Source: Acanthochromis polyacanthus (lineage: Eukaryota > Chordata > Actinopteri > Pomacentridae). From it: DNA of 64,000 bases. A model generated the notes under the pieces. That model was given only the letters and a program-made list of their open reading frames with translations. It did no database searches and was not told the origin of the DNA. Shown here piece by piece: positions 12,801 through 26,600 of this stretch. The translations under genes and the position numbers were made by a program. Position 1 is the stretch's first letter; the number at the start of each line of letters is the position of its first letter. Location of the stretch: NCBI RefSeq assembly GCF_021347895.1, contig NC_067117.1, positions 14,417,858 through 14,481,857 on the forward strand, read 5' to 3'.

Positions 12801-15800
12801 AAATGGTGGAGTTATAAACATTCAGGGCTTTGTTCTGGCCATGGCTGACATACCAACAGTCCTTACTTGTCTAGGACATTGTGTCATTTGAATGAAGTTG
12901 CATTATAGGATATCCTTCTATAGTTACTTGTCACAGGCGTGTTTGTGTACAGGTCACACTATGGGATCATTACCCTCTAAAGCCACACCTGACTGGAACC
13001 TGTCACTCTTGGTGCTCTTGTGCACAAATGGCTAAATTTCATTCATTTCTAAATTTAACAACAGAAATAGGATTTTAACATTTTCTCTATGCCAGAAAGA
13101 AGATCGTTTACATGTTGTCTTTATATTGTTGTTTAGTGCATTTATTCACAAGCCAAATTATTGGACATATACATTTGCAGTGTTGAGAAAACAAATCATC
13201 CTGAGGGAGCTGAATAGTGTGCCGCAATTTCTGGACCAACGACCAAAATGACCAAAAACAGTCAAATAACTTTAGGTTTTCAGATACTTCTAGCATTTGT
13301 GAGCCAAAAATTATACTTGTGTCTCTGGGGTTTTCCTGAGTAATCAAGTCACTGTTTTATTAGATGTAAAAATTATAGCATTCGTTTTGCTATAGCTACA
13401 GTAATTGGCACAGCATCTTGTGATTTTATATAACGGAGAGGTGAATATTATGGATGAAGTGTTATTATAGAGGTAATAGCTCAGATTTATCTTACCAATA
13501 AAAAGCAACAGGAAGGGAAATACAGTTTGTGGGTCATAAAGTATGATAAGCCCAATTATAACCGAGGCCATTGTGCATATGGAAACCCAGTTACCTTTAT
13601 CTGACATCACTGCTAGCTTTATAATGAAAAGTGATTCACAGCAATCACAACAATGTTTCCAGCCTTAACCTCTTTGTGACATGAATCGTCTGTAGACATC
13701 CACTTAGTATCAGAGCTTCCTTTCTTTACGAACACACCAAATATGTTTTATGAATTACTGCCACTGCTGGTACACTGAGGCAAACAATCTCCCACAGACA
13801 TAAAACGGGCATCATTAGGTAAGAGTTATTGTTGAGTTGTTTGCTTTATTCCCATTCAAGATCCGCTGGCACTTCTTAAAATGCCCATCAGAGTGGGCAA
13901 ACCCTTGTCTACAGACGCACCACAGAAAGTTTTATCCTGTTATTGTTTTGGAAGCATGTGTCTTAGTTCCTGACTTTAAAAAAAGCCATGCAGGAAGCCC
14001 CTGTAATGAGGCAGAGCATTGCTTTCAGAAGTGAGGCTCACCTGAAGAGCTCAGCATTATCTAACGCTATTGCAGCTCCAAGCTTGAGTGAGATATGTCT
14101 CATCTGGTGTGATGCATGACTTAGCTTCACTTGTTTAGACAATCTTCCAAGCTGCTGAAAAATGTGGCGATGAGCTCAGAAATCACCATCGACTGGATGA
14201 AGCTAATGACTTGCTGCAGTGTTTTAAAGTGGAATTAGCACGCAGAATATATCCTCCACAGTGAGCTAAGAGTGGCAGCATCCAGCTGAGTGCGTTGATC
14301 TACTTTTTATATGCACCTCATGACACAGGATCGCCCAGAGGAAAATGGCATCCTTTAGAACTTCATGTACTGTGCCATTATATAAGCAGCAGGAGTCAAA
14401 CGTATTAGCGCGCAGACCCCTCGTATCTTGCTTCATTAAGGGCTTGGGCCTTAACCTTGTCTCTAATTAGATCTGTCAACTCAAAGCCCAATATGTGTGG
14501 GAACGGCACGGAGAACTGCTGAGCAACTGGAATCAGCCGTGGAGTTGGGATAAATATGCTGCATAGGCTACAGCGGCTGGAAGAAGTGAAGACCAAAAGT
14601 CGTCTTTTTTAATCATGTAATCAGCAGCAAACTGCAGCAAATTTATCAGGGCTTAAGACCATCGCTTTGCTAGTGTTTACTGTATGTCCAGTGTCCACAA
14701 CTATCAGTAATTTACGGCCTGATTTCTAGTAGATGTTCCATTGTTGTATCAGCTGTATAACTGGACAAACAACAAGTATCCGTCAATCTGTCACTTTCTC
14801 TAAAAAACTCCTAGGAAGGGTTGTATAGATATTAGTCACCTGGACGATCACGTCACTTCCAACATGTAATTTTATTTTAGGATAATTGGGAAATAAAATA
14901 AGGTCAGACTCTATTTACCAAATGTTAAAATTAGCATTGATAACAAAGAAATTAGGAAATTGAAGGAGTTGGAGGGGTGAGATAAAAAAATCTATATTAA
15001 AGACATTTTAAAAATTCTATACAGTATTTGCATGTTATTATAAAGTCTAGCAGTCATGATGGGTGAGATATATAAACAGTGGTCACTTTATTAGGTACAT
15101 CTGTACAGATAGATAGACAGACAGGACATGTGGATTGGTGACATGCAATGAAGGTCTGCAGCTGTAATCTAAAAAAAAAAGAAAAACGATCGTTGCAATT
15201 ATATGGTATCCACCTTAGGCCACTAGGCCTTGAATACTCCCCCAAATTGTTGTCTCTTGATTCTCCTAGAAGTCATTTTAAATTATAACATGTCTGCAAA
15301 CTAAATCTACTGCCTTCTCCTCCTTAATCACCCTGAACTGGGCTTGACGTTATTTCAGTCCCTTCCAATATTTTCTGATGATTTTCTCCTTCAGCGTCAT
15401 TAATATCAGGAAATCCAAGAGCATCATATTTTCCATCTGTAATCTTTCTTACTTACACTCTGTTTCCATGATAGTTGCTCACCACAAGGAACCTGGTCTT
15501 CTCTCCGCCTTGTCATTTGAGTTTCCTCTTTTCATGGTAAGAAGAAGCTCTCTTCACTACTCCTCCCTGCTTTAGCATCTGAGTCCCGGACGGTTGCAAC
15601 TTTCCGCCTTTTCAGTCTGTCAGCAGAAACTTTAAACCAGATCTCATGCTGTTTAGAATGCTGAATTCACAATGATCCAAAGTTATGTCCTTGAGCAAAA
15701 ACCATTTGGATGATTCACTGCTTGTCCTCAACTACAGCTGACCAAATGCTGAACCGTTAGGAAATGTATAAACCACACAATTCAGGGGCCAAATGTTTTG

Positions 15801-18800
15801 AAAGATGCAGAAAATGATGGTGCAATGCTTAGAGGAGCTGCAGGATAGACTGAATCTGTACCTCTTTCTTAAATATAAACTCAGATGATTTGTTCAAGTG
15901 CGCCTCATAAATTTGTGACTCGAGCTGTTTCCAAGCTCATCTCCAGGAAATTTTACTCAAATTACAGAGAAAATGAGAGAACCAGCGGTAAAAGTGTAGT
16001 GTAAGGTCCTGACATTTAACTTCACACAAGATGGAATATTTGCACAGTGTATAGTCACAGTAAATGTATTGATATAACGGATCGTAGTGTGAACACAAAA
16101 GGCCTCAGAAAATCATTTCATCCTTAAAATCTTAATGCAACCCATAAGATCTGTAGGTTTCCTGAATTTACACCCCCACCTGGATTGGTTGGATTATGTC
16201 GCAAAAACAATTTGGTAGTGTTTATGAAAAGATCATAGTTTAGGTTAAAACAGATTATCTTTGTTGCACTGGCTACAAAAATAAACACTTTATTAAACAA
16301 TCCAGAATTTAAAAAAATGTCTTTCTCTCATGGTAGATGCTAGTGCTTTGCTGACCCATCCATCCAACCCGACCTCCTCCCTAAACCACACTTTGGACTC
16401 AGTACGTCCTCTGTCACCACACGTCCTCCTTTACAGCTGTCGTATTTACTTTGGCCACGGGAGGTGGATGTTTCAATAAAACACACTAGTAAACATGGCT
16501 TACATTAAACTGCTGGCACAAATGGTGGATGTGGTATTTTTTTATTGGAGGAGAGTCTTGTGACTGATGACAGGCTGAGTTTGAATATCTGATAAATCCG
16601 ACTCGGTCACCTGATATTCCTGAATTTTTGACTTGATAGGAATTTCCTGAATGCTCCATTGAGCAATTTAGCAGCACACCATGGATTATGGATACTGAGG
16701 GCTACAAAGTAAACACAGGTTGTGCGCACCAGACAGGACAGAGCATGCAAACTTATGACATATTTAGTCCATGCAGACTTCGAAGGATCCAGGCCCTGAA
16801 ACTGGGTACAGCTTATTTTACACAACTCTAACCCTGAGTCTGGTATTACTGTAATATCTACAGACCGCTTTTAATTTCATGAGTGCCACCAAAACTCAAG
16901 AAGATGGTTTTCTGACACATTTGAGTCACTTTACAGGAAGCAGAGTGTCAGTAGACTAATATCTTGCACATTGTCTACATCTTCTGTTACTTGCCAAACT
17001 CTGAAGGCAACGTGACTTCAGTCGTATGCTGTAATCAAATCCTGTCAATAAATGGACTCTGGCAAAACCCCACTAAAGCTTTCTAGCTCTCACTACACTC
17101 ATTTCTTTTGGCAACGATTTCTCACATCACTTTACTCCACATCTACAATTTTCATGGGCACTCACCAGTCCAATAATTACTTTTTGCAGAACTTAACCAA
17201 TGCCTTGACGTTACCAAACTTTTCTATTTTCAGTGTCAACCTTGCTATATTCTGACAGCTTCACTTGTCGTTTAGTTGCTATTTTTAGACGATCTAGTTT
17301 CATTCCTCACACGCTGACTCATTCCATGTGGCTCAACAGAAATGTAGCAGGTGAGGTAATTCAATTATCACAGTCATTAGATTCAATGTGCAATTATGCT
17401 TCTTTCCCCTTGTCTTCCTAATTTCCAGGCTTCTTCAGGCTTGATGTTTCTGCTTTAAAATTCCACAGTGTCTGCCATTTTCCAAACCCAAAACCACAAA
17501 AAGAAGGGATGACGTTGACATAGATGTAACACCATAGGCCTTTTACCACAAGGTTCTCAAATGTGTGTTGTTGGAAATTTAAAAAGCCACACGGTAGCAG
17601 ACAAATCAGTACTTCTCAACACTGGTGTGAATGTGCTTGATAAATCATATAAAAGAGCACTTTTCTGTGTTTTTAAACATCACGGCTGTTCTAAAAATCC
17701 TCCAGTGTGTCATTTAGTTTATAGCTTTAGTGCTCATTAATGGTAATCGTCCACACTGTGTTTGGTTTCACGTGATTTATGGAGTATTTTATTTCCGTAC
17801 CACTGAGCACTAAAGCAGACATTAGGCGACAGAATGACAGATGTTATTTTAAATGGAGTGTAACACAAATTCTTCTCCTATAGGTTTTGGTATACCCATA
17901 CTTTTCTACTTTCTGCATTATGCTATCTAAGTTCATGTATCTTTCATCACTTATGTAACAATAATCATAACTGTCATTTCGGCCCTAAATCCCAGTCCAG
18001 CATTGCACTTGGCAGCACATGTGGGAAGACGGAAAAAATATGTGTTTAGAGGAATCACTGGAATGTAGCACATGGACATTAATATAGGAATCGCACAACA
18101 TTACCAGTAAAATTTCAAGGGCAAATGTCTTCTTCACATGAGTAGGAGAGTAAATGTATCGTCTCTTGCTGCTTTTTGTAATAACATGATTGTCAGCAGT
18201 ACAGTATGAACAAGAAAATAACACAAAGAAGCTGCATTGTAAAACAAATGGTTTATTTTTGTCCTTGTGAGCACTTTGCTTGAATCTCCAGAACAGCACT
18301 GAGACTTTTCCGAAGCTCGAAGCACCCGAATTATGCATACAATTTTAGGGTGCATTTTGATTTGGACAACAAAAAACACATGCTGACAATAAAAGGGCTG
18401 ATCTTCCAGGAACATGTGTGCAGCATTTTCTCTGGTCGTCTCCTCAGAAAGCTTCTGGGTCAGATTTTGTAGACCATAAAACACATCATTCCATTCATAA
18501 ACAGATCAGCTGCAAATGTTTCCTTGATGATATCACACTATTAAATCCTTTAAAACTGGAAGCGTGACTTATGAAAAACAGATGTTTTCTAATTCTTTTG
18601 AGCTCTCCTTCTATATACAGATTTATGACATTTTTGCTCTTTGGGGGTTAAATAATTAACAATGCAGTTGAGGATAAACGATTTTTCATGTGTTTTTTTT
18701 CCACAACAAATTCATTTTAATAATGGAATTTGCCTGTTGTTTAATTGCTTTCACTCACATTTTGCCTCTCAGTTATTTAGATATCATGAATGACCATGTT

Positions 18801-19150
18801 TCTATTGAAGAGTTGTTTGCTCACTAGTCTTGGTGCCTCCAGGAGCCCTTCAAATCTCCAGCAGAATAAAGAATATTTTAGTATCTCAACGTGGATTTGT
18901 TTTTCTGCACAATATGAAAATATCTTCATATCTTTTCGAAGTGCAGCCACTGTTTTCTTCCCAGATTCAGTATGAACGACTTTGTAATTCTACCCCAGTT
19001 AAATCTGATAACAAAAATCTTCTCACATGAGGTTGGTTGGTTATAAAAATGGGACCTATAATGTGGTGCAGATCCTGGGGGTTCAGGCTCTGATCAGATC
19101 TGCTGCTGCCTGAGCAGTGATGTGACTAATGAATAGCACACATGGCCACC
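12801..19150. other. Intergenic upstream of oxtr, no gene seen
   Basis: No coding exon is recognisable. A short piece at 15,071-15,101 ('cactttattaggtacatctg') matches a string common in fish repeats and is followed by a GATA/GACA-type tract (15,108-15,123). The remaining open frames are short, overlapping on both strands, and without family resemblance. Confidence 0.5.
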
Positions 19151-19725
19151 TAGTGGTGCTGATGCGTTACTGTCATGATTGAACCGGGGACCTTATAATA
19201 GGGGCTTATGCGCTCTCGTGTTGGCCATTCCAGTTTTTACCAGAGACGGTGATGGAGCTTTCTGCACCTTTTCCCTCTCACTTTTCTCACATATTTTGAT
19301 TTCCAGGGTTTCATTTTGAAAGCTTTTTTTCTAGATCACAGCTTCTCAATTCTTTGAGATATTATGATTTTGGAGAATTACCAGTGAGGTGACAGATTCA
19401 TGTTTTCTTTTTTACACTCTTTTAGTTGTTTTGCAGGTCCATACTGTATATCATTTCTTTAACGTCTTATCAAATGTTACAGAATATTTAGATAGCATCC
19501 CACTGTTTTTGGAAAGAATGGGAGACTGAGGCTCAGTGAGAAAAAAGTGACTCCTCTCTCAGTTCACAAAGATATCCTGAGCCTGCTCATTTCTCACTCT
19601 TCGTCTTGTCACCCGTGAGGACGCCTGTGAGAAAGACTTCGGTTCTTAAGATCCTCCAGGTGACTGTTTCAGTCATTGCACGAGTGCACAACCCTGACGC
19701 ATCTGCAGAGGATCAGACTGCGACA

Positions 19726-20608
19726 ATGGAAAGCACCTCAAGTTTCATCAACGACACCGGTGTTTTGAACCAGACCAACCCTCTGAAGCGGAATGAAGAG
19801 GTGGCGAAGGTGGAGGTGACTGTGCTCGCCCTGGTGCTGTTTCTGGCGCTGGCGGGGAACCTGTGCGTCCTGCTGGCCATCCACACCACCAAACACAGTC
19901 AGTCCCGCATGTATTACTTCATGAAGCACCTGAGCATCGCAGATCTAGTAGTGGCGATATTCCAAGTTCTGCCTCAACTTATCTGGGACATCACATTTCG
20001 GTTCTACGGACCGGACATTTTGTGCAGGTTGGTGAAGTACCTGCAGGTCGTTGGGATGTTTGCCTCCACTTACATGTTAGTTCTGATGTCGGTAGACCGG
20101 TGTTTGGCGATTTGTCAGCCTCTCCGCTCTTTGCACAGGAGAAAAGACCGTTTCTATGTGATCATTTCTTGGATGCTCAGTCTGCTCTTCAGCGTCCCCC
20201 AGATGTTCATCTTCTCCCTGAGAGAGGTCGGCTCGGACGGATCAGGAGTGTACGACTGCTGGGGCGACTTTGTGAAACCTTGGGGCGCCAAAGCTTATAT
20301 CACATGGATCAGCCTCACCATATATATCATTCCAGTGGCCATACTGAGCATTTGTTACGGACTGATAAGCTTCAAAATATGGCAAAACTTTAAAATGAAA
20401 ACCAGGCGGGAGCGGTGTATCAGCCTAACACCCAAAACCTCCAAAGGCAACACGCTGGCCCGAGTGAGCAGCGTGAAGCTCATCTCCAAGGCGAAGATAA
20501 CCACTGTGAAAATGACTTTTGTCATCGTCGTGGCTTATATCATCTGTTGGACCCCCTTTTTCTCCGTTCAGATGTGGTCTGCGTGGGATCCAGCAGCACC
20601 CCGGGAGG
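19726..20608 (+). CDS. oxtr: oxtr coding exon 1 (TM1-TM6)
   Basis: This exon encodes the extracellular N-terminus through TM6 and the start of extracellular loop 3, 294 codons plus one base. It ends at a consensus donor (G|gtaggt) directly after the Arg-Glu codons of loop 3. A large out-of-frame open frame (19,863-20,393) on the same strand is a shadow of this exon. Confidence 0.92.
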
Positions 20609-23600
20609 GTAGGTTGAATTCCAAAGTTTAATGTTACAGAGTGCGCGCCAGTGCGCAAAAGCTGCTCCACGTCTTTACGCATTTGAAACATTTTAAAACA
20701 CCTACTTACTGCTCATCCTCTGACACATTTTTCCAGACACTATTGCCCAGTGGAAATGAAAGTAGATTTTCAACTGCTCATCTTTCTTGCTTTGCGCATT
20801 AAGTGCTCTTAAAGGCGAGTTTAACCGCTTGGAGCAGACTGGGACGACAAGAACGCGTTTTAGAAAGTGGATATTGTGTTGTCCTGGTTTTCTTGGATAG
20901 TGGCGTTATCTTGTTGACTCAGTTAGAGTCGGTTCCTGCTGTTTTCCAGTCAGGGTAAACAACCCAAGGTGCAGTGTGGGTGAGTTTACCGATCACTGTG
21001 CAGGAGATTTGACACAAAACAGTAACGGTGAAGCAAGATTGGACAGTTTCATCAATCTGATTAAACATGAAGTGTATGTGAGACATGACGTCTTTGTGTT
21101 TGTGTCAAGTAGTAACTTTACCAGAAAAATTACAATTCACTGGTTAAAGAGAGTTTAAGATACATTATCAGAGCATGCTGTTTCCATTTTGACTTGCAAG
21201 TTCAACATTACAAATGAGTTTACCTGTTTTATTGTTTCCACAAATGCTAAAACCTTAGATTATATTACACATGTCGTGCATTGGAAAAATCATAAGCTAT
21301 CACGTCTTCAAAGTGCAAAAGCTGCATGGATAATTCTCCAAGTTTCCTCTGACCCTTCTTGAGCTGCAGAGACGACTGACGGCTAATCATTAATCAAATT
21401 AGTGTGCGCCACCGCGCGCCAAGCAGCTTTTATTTGTGCCTGTGGGGAACATTGACATTTACCCACAATAGGAGCTAAATAGCAATCTACAGTAGGTGGT
21501 CTGTGTGCCGATTGATCTGCTGGACCGTGGCCACACCCACATCACATCACAACATTTAATGTGTCACTGTTTTGGCACATTTGAAAGAAACTGCCTCTGT
21601 GCTGCTTTTCATTATATCTAAATAGAAATAAGTAGGCCTTGTGAAAAGAAAAAAAAGGTGTGCTTCATTTGAGAGGGGTGTAATTTGCCTTTCTTAATGG
21701 AAAAGTGAAAAAGGAAAATGAAACCCTCGCCTTAATTTGCAGAATAATATGTTTGCATCTCATGAATGAAAGGAAATATTCCCAAGACAAAACGAAAATT
21801 GATTCTCAAATTGCCATCCCTTCATAATATTGCTCATTAGGACTCCTTCTGCTAAACAGACTGAAATGAATGAAACTACATAAATGCTATAAATACATAA
21901 GGCAATGTTGTGAGGAAGTTTCCTGATGAACACAGACATCCTTTGGTGTTATAGGCTTTGTTTTCTCTCATTTGAATGCTGTGGGTTTGTGTAAAAGCTG
22001 GATCACTGTGTGCCATTCTGTTCAAACTGTATTGTTTGCACCAACTATTTACACTTAGCTTTCAGAACACTGTCAATTAAGAGAAAGAGGGGGGATAGAT
22101 TTGGCTTGGTGCTTTAATGTACTACTAATTAACTCTGACACCACCTCTTGCTGTGGTATTCAGAGTTAACAGTCACCAGAATCAGAGAAACAAAAGTGCT
22201 CCAGCCTGTGAATGGAACAGAAAGTGATGAATCCATTTTCTGTTGCAGAGGCTGCATCAGGGGAGGGAGGAGGCGGCTGATGTCTGAACGTGAACAGCAC
22301 TCAGAAAAGGCAGAACTGGCAGTGACACGTGCCTGTGTTTGTGTACAAAAGACAGGCTGGAGTGTCATCTGTGTGTGTGCAGATAAAGTGTCCATTAGCA
22401 TCACGCTCAGAAGTCACTCCATACCAGACGCCTTAGAAAAGGAAGCTCAGACAAAAGCAGGAATCTCTGCATGGCAAAAATGCGTTCCAAACGTTCATAC
22501 AGCAAATGTCAACAAAAGATAAACAGTTTAACTTTCACATCGGGGTATAAAGTATGAGTTAATAGTTCAAGCTGCAGTTTCTAGTTGTCAGTTTGAAAGT
22601 GATGGCAGCTTTTACAGCATTTGTTTAGAATTTTGGTTGTGGATCTGCACAGACTGCACACGTAGAGCTGTTTTTGTTAAAGTGGAAAATCAAGATTATG
22701 CAGAAAAAGGAATTATTTACGTGGAATCATTACTTCTGTCAGGAAGCTTACAGACTTATGGCAAATATCTAAATAATACAAATCCCTACAAACAATCAGC
22801 AACTGGATTTTTGATTTAATCTAATTTAAAGAAAGACATAAAGCAAAAATATGAAACCAGCATGCAAATGTTCTTCCTTTCTGATAGGGGAAGGATATCG
22901 AATTATCGTGGTTCTATTTATGAAAGGGTTAAATTTAGCCATTTGTAAACTAAAGTTTTTGAGCACACAATCAGGTGTGGCTGTAAAGGCCACTGATCAG
23001 ATAATGTGACCTGCACCCAGACACTCTTTTGTCTCGTAATTATAAAAGTCCACCTTAAAAGTGCTGCTTTCTTCAAATGACACGATGTCACGGACAAAAG
23101 AAAACGAGAACCGATGGATGCTCCATGTCAGTTAGGGCTGTCAGGAGCTTAAATTTCTGCAACTCCCTCATTTGTTGTCTAATAAATAGTTTTAGACAGC
23201 TCTGGATTTCCAGACGCATGATCCTGTCCTCTAAAATGTCTGTTTCCTTCTCCAAACCCTTCAGAAACAGTGGGACAACATTCTACAAGCGGCTTCAGCA
23301 GCCTTATTAACGCCCTGCACTGTGCATGTTTAGGACACTGATTTGTGATTTCTGGACTATGACCCCACACTCTCTATCTGCCCATTATCATTTCCATGTA
23401 ATGTGTGCTTGGTTGTTTCATGACGTCCATTCTGTTGTAAAAATGTTATGTGTTGGAACAGCAAGTACTGATTCTCCTGTGTTAAAAGGAATGATTAGAA
23501 CTGAGCAAAACATCACATGCTGTGATTAGTTTTAGCTCAGTATAGTTAGATACTTTGGAAAATGTGTTTGCTTTCTTGCAGTGAGTTAGGTGGTACGAGA

Positions 23601-26600
23601 TTGATTCCACTGCAAAGTCTTTATTGTAAATAAAAAGGTTCCAAGCAGCAACTGGATAGCTTAGCTGAGCATAATAGGGCATGAGGGACAGATGGACTCA
23701 AAATGGGGTGAAACAACTAAAACCAAGTTTTCCCCAAAGATATTTCTGGCTTTGTTTTGTTTTTTGTTTTGTTTTTTACCTGACATCAGCTATTGTTTGG
23801 AGTTTCCCTTACCTGGCCAGCAAACACATATAAATCAACAAATTCATATCTTGGCACTATGGTTTTTTACAATGATTAAACAAATGAGATATTAGCAAGC
23901 TTTGGCGGTGCTGGTTACCATCAGAGAGAGCCAGGTGAGCTGTTGGCTTCTGTTTCCAGTCATTACGCTTGGCGAAGGCAACCTGCAGCTGGCTGTAGCT
24001 TCATGTTGACAGAAATGACAACGCATAAGTATCAATCTTCTCATCTACTCTTGTCAACAAAACAAATTATTTATTGAACCAAACCTCTCTTTGTAAAAAT
24101 TTGAACCTTGAAAACAATGTCTTCATCGAGTTTTATCTGTATGAGAAGGAGCTAAACTGCACCATCCCTCCAAGCTTTCACAAACTATGACGATACTGGT
24201 TTTATCACAACATGAGTGTGTGAAGAAGCCTTTCACAGATAGGAAGCTTAACATTTTAAACACCCGATTAGAGAATTTTCTGCAAATGTCAGTAACATGC
24301 CCCCATCCCTCTCAGGTTTGTTTGTTGCATCTGCGATTTCACATTTAACAGCCAGACAGATTTCATTATGTGCAGGAGAAAAACAGCTGAAGGTTACACC
24401 CTGCCTCAGACACTCACACTTCCTTCCCTTCCCCCCAAAAATGGTAAGCGCAAACATCTCCCCGCTGAGTCTGGTGGCCTCAGACGCTGACTCACACTCG
24501 GTGTACTATCGATTTGATTTAACTGCATCACAAACTCAAAGCCTGGTGCTCAATCTCCAAGTGTTACATTTCAGAAAGGTCAGTTTCTGGATAGTGTCCA
24601 TACAAGAAGTGACAAAAGAAGAAAAAAAAAACCCTAAAGCAATTTTACCGCTAAATATCACTTATATCCCTTAATGAGATTGCTCCTAATGCTTGTTTTC
24701 CTCAGGGAAGAAGAATCAGCGCTACGTGTTTTCATTAATGAATTGCTCAGAAGTTTTCTGGGCTGGTCAGTACCAGCTCTGACACTTAGACAGATGCACC
24801 ACCCAGGGGATGATTGCTCTGTCTTTTCATTTGCAGTGTGATTCATCATTCCCCTCTGACAGACACCAGAAGCTAATTGAGCTTTTTATGTGATCGTTCC
24901 CCTTATTATTTAAATCAGCACCAGGTTATGCTCTTCTCCACTCTGGTAATAAAATGTCTGATAACCAGAAATTTTTGCTCTGTATTCGAGCAGTTGCTGA
25001 AAATGAGATGATAAAACATATGACACTGAGAGAGAAGGATAACTGAATGATCCACGCTCAGTTGAACTCGTGTTTTAGTCTCATAAATCTGACCCTTAAC
25101 AGCTGATGATCAGTTCGTATTAGTCATGCGTTTGACATTCACGCTCTTCCAGAGATCATCAGCACCAACTAATTTTTGTTGCAGCTCAGGAACCGTCATT
25201 AGAGGCAGCATGTGAACAGCAGCAGAGCAGACACACTGGGAGAAAGATCAGCAATCAGTACGAACAGGTTAAATACAGGATGTGAACCAATTACAGGAAT
25301 CCAAAAGTCATTTGCGAAATGTCGGCTGGATGGTGGAGCTGACATCGTGTAAATGTCATCCGACATGCTAGTGCAGGTTCCACAGTGTGATGTATCACCA
25401 CAGCGCCGATTGAGACACATAAAATGTGCGCTTTCTTGCTTGTTTGACCTGGTTTCTATTTCCAGTCTTTTCGTGGTCATTCCTCATTCTTATACGTCTG
25501 AAACCGTCTCCTCTCTCAGAGAACTCTGAAGTGCATGTCCTTGGTGAATTTTGTTTAAAAGGTCAAGCTGCTGGCCTCATCTGTTTTTGCTGCTTTTAGA
25601 CTGTGATTCTAATACGTGAGAAACTCTCTTCACCTAGAGGCTTAGTTGTCTGTGTACCTGTGTGACTACAACTTGTAATTGATTCTGCTTTGGCAGAAAA
25701 TGGCAAAAGGTAAACTGTGAAGGAGACAAGGATTCCCTGTAAAATGAGTTTCACAACCAGGTTGCCTGCTCTGTGACGCTAAAATGTGACACAGTAGTGA
25801 TTTAAGACAAATCTAACATCAGCATGATGGTAAGATGAGCACAATGAGAACCTATTTAGTTGTTCATTTATTTCAAGTATCATTTTGTGTGTATATTGTC
25901 TTAGAACACGAACATTTGTTAAATGCTTCTAAACACAGTCCTCACTGATGAGAATGTCTGTGGTTTTGCAAGTATTCAATCATGAACCAAATTTCTGGAA
26001 AGTGTGTGTGGTAATTTCAGAAGATCCGAGGCTGGAAATGGCCAAAGTAGCAACAATTCATTCTAATTCTAATCAAATAATTAAAATCTTTTATTTCAAC
26101 ACCACCAAAGTCTGTGTTAGGATGGTGCTAGATGAAAAATCAGCTGAAAGTGATCAAAATTCATTCTCAGGTTTTCTGTTAGTCAGAAATACTGCCGTCT
26201 GGATCAAAGTGGTGAACTGACCAGTGTTACCATCTCAACAACCACATCACCAGAGTAGCTAAACTTTTTGCTCCTGCAGACAAACACATGTGTATTAACC
26301 TGAACTTACTGCTCCACTTCACATTTTTGCCCACTGTGGGCTCATTTTCACTGCGATATGAAGCCATGCACCTCTATGGAAACAGAACAACCACGGAGAA
26401 CTCAGAAATACCTGGGCTGCAGTATTACACACTTAAACTGCCATAAATAATAATAATAAAAGAGTAAAACTAAAATTGAATTTAAATTTCTTTTTTTTTT
26501 TTTAAATGTCATTTACAGATTTTGTTTAGAGTAGACAGCTTGTTTTTGACTAACATTTTTATATTTGATATGTGGAAACAAGTGTGTTTGATGAAAAATC

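Noticed and set aside
15108..15123. GATA/GACA tract as a regulatory array
   Set aside because: Only a few units long; more likely a decayed microsatellite next to a repeat fragment.
17985..18484. Overlapping 117- and 116-codon minus-strand frames
   Set aside because: Two frames open over the same bases without family resemblance; this looks like stop-poor non-coding sequence.
19606..19725. Longer oxtr N-terminus starting at 19,606
   Set aside because: That start is TTG, not ATG. The first in-frame ATG is 19,726, with a good context and the expected N-glycosylation sites directly after it.
19863..20393. 176-codon open frame on the plus strand
   Set aside because: It overlaps oxtr exon 1 in another frame; the residues resemble no family, while the oxtr frame has all receptor motifs.
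22148..22522. 124-codon frame in the oxtr intron
   Set aside because: No recognised domain; overlaps an unrelated minus-strand frame of similar size, as expected by chance.
24297..24674. 125-codon frame in the oxtr intron
   Set aside because: Low-complexity, no homology recognised, no supporting splice or start signals.
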